A stretch of 10,316 nt of DNA from JAFGRR01 sp964499235 (GTDB lineage Bacteria; Planctomycetota; Phycisphaerae; UBA1845; Fen-1342): NCBI GenBank assembly GCA_964499235.1, contig CAZCKC010000125.1, positions 1-10,316 of the forward strand, read 5' to 3'. Both the position numbers and the translations under genes were made by a program. Shown piece by piece: positions 7,109 to 10,316 of the stretch. Each line of letters opens with the position of its first letter. Within the stretch, counting starts at the first letter, position 1. The notes under the pieces are model-generated. The model worked only from the letters and a program-made list of their open reading frames with translations. It ran no database searches and was not told where the DNA came from.

Positions 7109-9786
7109 GGCTCGTACAGCGCGCTGACGTCCACGTCGGTGCCCCAGATGCGCGATCCCTCCAGATCAATCCAACTTCCGGTCTGGACCAGCGTCCAGCG
7201 CTCGGGAGGCACGCCGGCGAAATCGACGTCGGAGACCGTCATGGATGCCGGACCGTAGGCCGGTTTCTTGATAAAGGCAGCGAGCGCCGCGCGCGTCACG
7301 TCCGCAATGGCGATCGACTGCGCGCTCACGTGGGAAAGATCCTTGCTCACCAGTCCGAAAGTCGCCCTCGCGATCCGCAGATCCACAGCGTCCAGACGGC
7401 TGGCCTCCCCGACCGAGACCGCCTTATCCCCCAGGGTGTCCAACACGGTGTCGCGGACGCGCACATCAGAGCCGCTGATGTCGATGCCGTCCGCACCGAT
7501 ATCGCGGAAGACGCACGCCACAACCTCTCCCCAGCCGAAATCGGCGTCCAGGGCGTCCGAAGCCGTCTCCGCAAACTCGGTGGACGTGAACCCGAAAGGC
7601 GCGTGAATCACGTTGAAGCCGTCCTCAGCCTGGGTGCCTATGATGCGCCCGTGGTCGAGATAGATGGGGCTGCGATAGAAGGTGATCCCGCCCGTCAGCG
7701 TCCAGGCGCCCTGCGCCAGGCCCGTCGTGTGGGAGACGGTCGTATGGTGCCAGGTGGAGGGCGATGCCGCTTCCAGGACGACGATGCCCTGCCAGTGATC
7801 CGCTTGAGGGCCGAGGCTCACCGGCGCGCCGGCCTCCCCGCTGAACGTGAGGGGCCCGCTCGCCAGGAGATACGCGTCCGGGCCGAAGCGCAGCGTGGTC
7901 CCCGCCGCCAGGTGCAGGCCGTACCCCGCCGGCAGGATCAAGTTCCCTCGGATCTCCCAGGCGCCCGGCGGAACCGTCAGAGCCCGCGCCCCCTCGACCG
8001 GTCGGAGATAAGGGTGTTGGATCAGCACGTCATCGAGGGACGGCGGCTCCGGACGCGGCCCTCCCACCAGCGGCGGCGAATAGACCGGTCGCACCGTCTG
8101 CGTGATGGTGCGCGTCATCCCCCAGAGGCGCGTCTCGATCTCGACGCCGGCAAGTGCGGATGCGTCGTCCGGCGAGACCCCACCGGCGCGGGGGATGGAC
8201 AGCCGTGCGTACGGCATCGCGGCGGCATCGGGGGGCAGGGCGCGCAGCACCAGCGCGCCCTCGCTGAGCGTGGGCGAGACGACCCGTCCCTGCGTGCCGG
8301 CCCCTCCCCATCCCACCTGGGCGGGAAGCCGGGCATCCCCCCGGGTCAGGGCCACGATCTCCACGGGAAGCTCCAGCACATTGCCCACCTCGATCTCCAG
8401 CGTCTCCGAGCTGACCGACCGCGCGTGTGCATAGATCATCTGGTAGGGGGTCAGCAGCTCCCGCAGGGAACGCTGCCGGCGTGCCAGCACCTCCCAGGGT
8501 GAGGCCAGGGCGTCCGCAGGGAACTCCGTCTCCAGCACCGCCTGGAGCGCCGCGTGCTCCCCTTCCCAACGCGCCCGGAGCATCTCCAGATAAGCGGGCT
8601 GCGTCATCCGGTGCAGGTGCCGGAGATACGCGCGCTGGATCAGCGGATCCTCCGTCATCGCGGCGAACTGCAGGCCGTCCAGGCTTTCGATCTCGACCGG
8701 GCCCCGGTCGCTCAAGGGCTGCGCGTCGAACCCAACCGGTTCCAGCCGGGTGGTCACCGGATTATAGTAAAAGCGCAGATTGTGCCACAGCATCGCGTGG
8801 CGCGCGCCCCAGAGGTCGCAGAGCGCCAGAAACGCCCCCATGGCGTCAACGTCGAAGACCTGAGACGCGGGCCGCGTGCCCCGATGAAAGGCCCGCAGCA
8901 TCCCCACGGCGGCATCCCGCTGCGGGGCGAGCACCGGGTCGTCCGCGATCCGCCCGCTCTGGAACTCGTCGATCAGCGGGAGGTCGTCGACCGCACTCGG
9001 CACCATCGCGTCGTTCTCATAGGCCGCGCGGTACGTCCACAACAGATTCTCGTCGTACCGGATGACCAGGCCCTCACGGCGTCCCTGCGACTCCAGCAGC
9101 TCCTTGGCGAAGCTCTCTTCCAACGCGTAGATGCCCATATACGTACCGTTCTGGATCAACCGCACGAAGCGGTAGCCCACGCTCAGCCCATCCTCCGCCC
9201 GCAGGTTCTCCATAAACAGCCACTCATCCAGGTACGTGCGGGTCGAGGGATCCTGGAGCGAGAAAGTGCGCATCCCGTCCAGATACCGGTCGTCCTCCAT
9301 CTCAACGCGGAACGACCACTTATCGCCCACAAAATGATCGGCCCAGTCCCCTTTCAGGCGGAACTCGGCGGGCAGCGGATCCCCATGCCCCAACCGAATC
9401 GTGCCGGGGACGAAATCCTCATCGGTCGCCAGCAGGATCCACGTGGACAGGGCTTCCGACCGCTTGGCCTCGATGCGCGCGAAGTCATCGGGCGCGATCT
9501 CCAACGTCAGCGTCTCCAGGACGTCGCCGGCCTCCGGCTGGGTGGGCGTTGGCGTCACCGACCGGGTCGGCGTGGCGGGGACCGGCGTCGGGGCAGCGGC
9601 CTCAAACATCGGGGTGGACGACGGCGTCGGCGCCGACGCCGTCGTCCCCCAGCGAGCGGCCCCCCAGCCCCCGGCGAAGGCCAGCAGCAGCAGGGTCACC
9701 AGCACCGGCGGGGAGACCAACCGCCGCCACCGTGGTGACGCGCGCCTTGGGCGCCGAAGGTTCGGTGTAGAATCAGACGGTGACAT
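7096..9786 (-). CDS. Membrane-anchored CotH kinase family protein with C-terminal right-handed beta-helix
   Basis: An 896-aa protein: a basic cytoplasmic tail (1-23), a membrane helix (about 25-44), a Pro/Thr/Ala linker (47-86) and a CotH domain (about 88-450). Beta-rich sequence runs to about 600, then a right-handed beta-helix from about 605 to 880. CotH landmarks are EFRLKGDW (141-148), Lys156 in KWSFRVEM, NGTYMGIYALEE (213-224), HNLRFYYNP (335-343) and GFDAQP (Asp354, at the place of the conserved acidic motif; the second Asp is Gln356). The beta-helix shows DGFNVIHAPFGF, DALDADFGWGEV, DGIDISGSDVRVRDT and DKAVSVGE rungs. Known CotH proteins are atypical kinases, so this copy looks the more likely active of the two in the window. 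ATG at 9786 was chosen over an in-frame TTG at 9795 because GGGAG lies 9 bases before the ATG and directly abuts the TTG. It is first in the operon; the target and the role of the helix are unknown. Confidence 0.92.
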   Translation of the reverse strand: MSPSDSTPNLRRPRRASPRWRRLVSPPVLVTLLLLAFAGGWGAARWGTTASAPTPSSTPMFEAAAPTPVPATPTRSVTPTPTQPEAGDVLETLTLEIAPDDFARIEAKRSEALSTWILLATDEDFVPGTIRLGHGDPLPAEFRLKGDWADHFVGDKWSFRVEMEDDRYLDGMRTFSLQDPSTRTYLDEWLFMENLRAEDGLSVGYRFVRLIQNGTYMGIYALEESFAKELLESQGRREGLVIRYDENLLWTYRAAYENDAMVPSAVDDLPLIDEFQSGRIADDPVLAPQRDAAVGMLRAFHRGTRPASQVFDVDAMGAFLALCDLWGARHAMLWHNLRFYYNPVTTRLEPVGFDAQPLSDRGPVEIESLDGLQFAAMTEDPLIQRAYLRHLHRMTQPAYLEMLRARWEGEHAALQAVLETEFPADALASPWEVLARRQRSLRELLTPYQMIYAHARSVSSETLEIEVGNVLELPVEIVALTRGDARLPAQVGWGGAGTQGRVVSPTLSEGALVLRALPPDAAAMPYARLSIPRAGGVSPDDASALAGVEIETRLWGMTRTITQTVRPVYSPPLVGGPRPEPPSLDDVLIQHPYLRPVEGARALTVPPGAWEIRGNLILPAGYGLHLAAGTTLRFGPDAYLLASGPLTFSGEAGAPVSLGPQADHWQGIVVLEAASPSTWHHTTVSHTTGLAQGAWTLTGGITFYRSPIYLDHGRIIGTQAEDGFNVIHAPFGFTSTEFAETASDALDADFGWGEVVACVFRDIGADGIDISGSDVRVRDTVLDTLGDKAVSVGEASRLDAVDLRIARATFGLVSKDLSHVSAQSIAIADVTRAALAAFIKKPAYGPASMTVSDVDFAGVPPERWTLVQTGSWIDLEGSRIWGTDVDVSALYEPWDD
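9616..9647. repeat. Perfect 32-bp palindrome inside the CotH linker region
   Basis: All 16 pairs around the centre 9631/9632 match with no loop. The left half begins GGACGACGGCGTCGGC. On the - strand it encodes the Thr-Thr-Ala-Ser-Ala-Pro-Thr-Pro-Ser-Ser part of the linker just outside the membrane helix. Every codon but the last has the form NCG, and the run ACG ACG GCG TCG GCG CCG ACG CCG TCG reads the same on both strands. It lies about 140-170 bases into the gene and could fold into a strong mRNA hairpin or a cruciform. Confidence 0.95.
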
Positions 9787-9795
9787 CAGGAACAA

Positions 9796-9800
9796 CTCCC
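9796..9800 (-). promoter_or_regulatory. Ribosome binding site for the CotH/beta-helix gene
   Basis: GGGAG on the - strand lies 9 bases before the ATG at 9786-9784. An alternative in-frame TTG at 9795 directly follows these bases and so could not use them, which decides the start. Confidence 0.55.
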
Positions 9801-9813
9801 ACTTCTGACAATG

Positions 9814-9851
9814 AGATCCGTTCGTAGTAGGCGATTCATCGCCATGACGCT
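9814..9851 (-). repeat. 38-bp direct repeat, copy 1
   Basis: The segment matches 9963-10000 at 35 of 38 positions in the same orientation. Its core GGCGATTCATCGCC is a near-perfect palindrome (6-bp arms, 2-base centre). This copy is the right half of a longer structured element at 9824-9904 and lies just upstream of the ribosome binding site of the CotH/beta-helix gene. Confidence 0.92.
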
Positions 9852-9904
9852 TTACCAGATCCAGGTGCAGTTAAAACGCGCACGGCGCTAAAGACGCCTA
9901 CTAC
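9824..9904 (-). repeat. 81-bp element with 10-bp terminal inverted repeats
   Basis: GTAGTAGGCG (9824-9833) and CGCCTACTAC (9895-9904) are exact inverted ends. Inside each end is a further small hairpin: GGCGATTCATCGCC on one side and GGCGCTAAAGACGCC (imperfect) on the other. No transposase is present. It looks like a short interspersed, structure-forming repeat (REP- or MITE-like). Only the 9814-9851 portion is repeated within the window. Confidence 0.7.
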
Positions 9905-9943
9905 AAACATGCTTTCGTTATCGTTGGCGAGCCATAAGCTCAT
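9836..9943 (-). CDS. Possible 35-aa small protein or leader peptide
   Basis: ATG at 9943 follows a full AAGGAG site (9954-9949) at 5-base spacing, the best ribosome binding site in the window. The frame begins MSLWLANDNESMFVVGVFSAV and runs to a TGA at 9838-9836. The hydrophobic middle is too short to be called a membrane helix with confidence. Against it: about two thirds of the frame lies inside the inverted-repeat element at 9824-9904, and the stop codon falls in the repeat palindrome, so the frame may be accidental. It sits between the VTC-domain gene and the CotH/beta-helix gene, in the same direction. I recognise no family. Confidence 0.3.
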   Translation of the reverse strand: MSLWLANDNESMFVVGVFSAVRVLTAPGSGKASWR

Positions 9944-9948
9944 AGAAA

Positions 9949-9954
9949 CTCCTT
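9949..9954 (-). promoter_or_regulatory. Strong ribosome binding site before the 35-aa frame
   Basis: AAGGAG on the - strand, 5 bases before an ATG at 9943. It directly follows repeat copy 2 and is the main reason to consider the short frame real. Confidence 0.5.
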
Positions 9955-9962
9955 CAAGAATA

Positions 9963-10000
9963 AGATCCGCTCGTAGTCGGCGATTCATCGCCGTGACGCT
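9963..10000 (-). repeat. 38-bp direct repeat, copy 2
   Basis: This is the second copy of the repeat at 9814-9851 (3 mismatches), starting at the last base of the VTC-domain gene's stop codon. The GGCGATTCATCGCC palindrome is intact. The left half of the longer 81-bp element is missing here, its place being taken by the end of the VTC coding sequence. It could serve as a 3' structure for the VTC transcript. Confidence 0.92.
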
Positions 10001-10316
10001 CACAACGCCGTCCCATAGGGCGCCGGCACACCCAGCATCCCCTGCACGTACTTCGAAAACCGGTCGACCCGAGGGCCAAAACGCCCCAGAATCTGGGTCA
10101 GCCGTGCGGCGTGCTCACGCCCGGCCTTGAGCTCCAGCACGACCGTCGCCGCCGTCGCCGCCGGGGCATCCAGGTTGACGATAAACGACCTCGGCTGGTC
10201 ATAGGCGCGGAGCGCCGTATCCAGGGTCAGCCGCACCGTATCGTCGGGCGTCGCGTAATAGGCGCGTTGGTAGTGGTTGATCAAGGCCGGTTCCCCAAAC
10301 CGGTCGAGCCACCACC
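10000..10316 (-). CDS. VTC-domain (polyphosphate polymerase-type) protein, C-terminal part
   Basis: The frame enters from the window's right edge and ends with TGA at 10002-10000, giving 105 visible residues; the N-terminus lies outside. The sequence fits the end of a bacterial VTC domain. INHYQRAYYATPDD is followed by VRLTLDTALRAYD (the R-x-T-x-D strand), VVLELKAG (the acidic residue is expected to bind metal) and RFGPRVDRFSKYVQGM (the SKY motif near the C-terminus). In yeast the VTC domain makes polyphosphate from ATP in a tunnel-shaped fold. Bacterial members are poorly studied and are often encoded next to CotH genes and a DUF4956 membrane protein; no DUF4956 gene is visible here. An in-frame TTG at 10284 is internal to the domain and is not the start. 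It lies upstream of the CotH operon in the same direction and may share a transcript with it. Confidence 0.85.
   Translation of the reverse strand, partial: WWLDRFGEPALINHYQRAYYATPDDTVRLTLDTALRAYDQPRSFIVNLDAPAATAATVVLELKAGREHAARLTQILGRFGPRVDRFSKYVQGMLGVPAPYGTAL

Noticed and set aside
5621..7258. Long + strand open frame opposite the beta-sandwich gene
   Set aside because: It has an Arg/Gln/His-rich composition without domains, crosses the 7096-7108 gene junction of the - strand operon and spans unrelated genes, so it is an antisense shadow.
7330..9738. Long + strand open frames opposite the CotH/beta-helix gene
   Set aside because: The - strand has clear CotH and beta-helix motifs; the opposite frames are Arg/Gln-rich and featureless.
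9787..9999. Sigma70-type promoter for the CotH operon
   Set aside because: No convincing pair of -35 and -10 boxes at 16-18 base spacing could be seen on the - strand; the operon may be read from upstream of the VTC-domain gene.
9814..10000. CRISPR array
   Set aside because: There are only two repeat copies, 111 bases apart edge to edge, imperfect and without equal spacers.

Overview
The window is GC-rich coding DNA (GC high throughout the genes) from a bacterium, most likely a metagenome-assembled Chloroflexota (Anaerolineae-like) genome. The lineage call is inference: it rests on the gene types (tandem GT-C glycosyltransferases with a DSNxDWGQ motif, one-helix beta-sandwich proteins and CotH proteins with Pro/Thr linkers) and on a GGCGAT/ATCGCC-type intergenic repeat. 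It contains a 100-base run of N, so it is a scaffold with a gap of unknown true length.

Layout. Positions 1-4100 (+ strand) hold two tandem paralogous dolichyl-phosphate-mannose-protein-mannosyltransferase-like (GT39/PMT_2, GT-C fold) membrane enzymes. The first lacks its N-terminus (window edge) and its C-terminal end (gap at 1545-1644). The second lacks its start codon, which must lie in the gap. Positions 4101-4331 are a strikingly AT-rich stretch between convergent genes, filled by a composite inverted repeat that may act as a terminator. Positions 4332-9786 (- strand) hold a tightly packed three-gene operon, transcribed from high to low coordinates: a membrane-anchored CotH kinase-like protein fused to a right-handed beta-helix (9786-7096); a one-helix membrane protein with two tandem beta-sandwich domains (7108-5840); and a second membrane-anchored CotH-like protein with a chitobiase-like Ig module and an apparently degraded active site (5831-4332). 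The genes overlap by 13 nt or are 8 nt apart. Positions 9787-9999 hold two copies of a 38-bp repeat, an 81-bp terminal-inverted-repeat element and a possible 35-aa reading frame with a strong ribosome binding site. Positions 10000-10316 are the C-terminal end of a VTC-domain (polyphosphate polymerase-type) protein on the - strand.

How they may work together. VTC-domain and CotH genes are known neighbours in many bacteria. Here the - strand genes look like a cell-envelope phosphate/phosphorylation locus: a polyphosphate-polymerase-like cytoplasmic domain, then an outward-facing CotH atypical kinase carrying a beta-helix, a beta-sandwich partner and a second, probably inactive CotH. The beta-sandwich fold of the partner recurs at the C-terminus of the second glycosyltransferase, which links the two halves of the window at domain level. 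The combined role is inference. No RNA genes, CRISPR arrays or transposase genes were seen.
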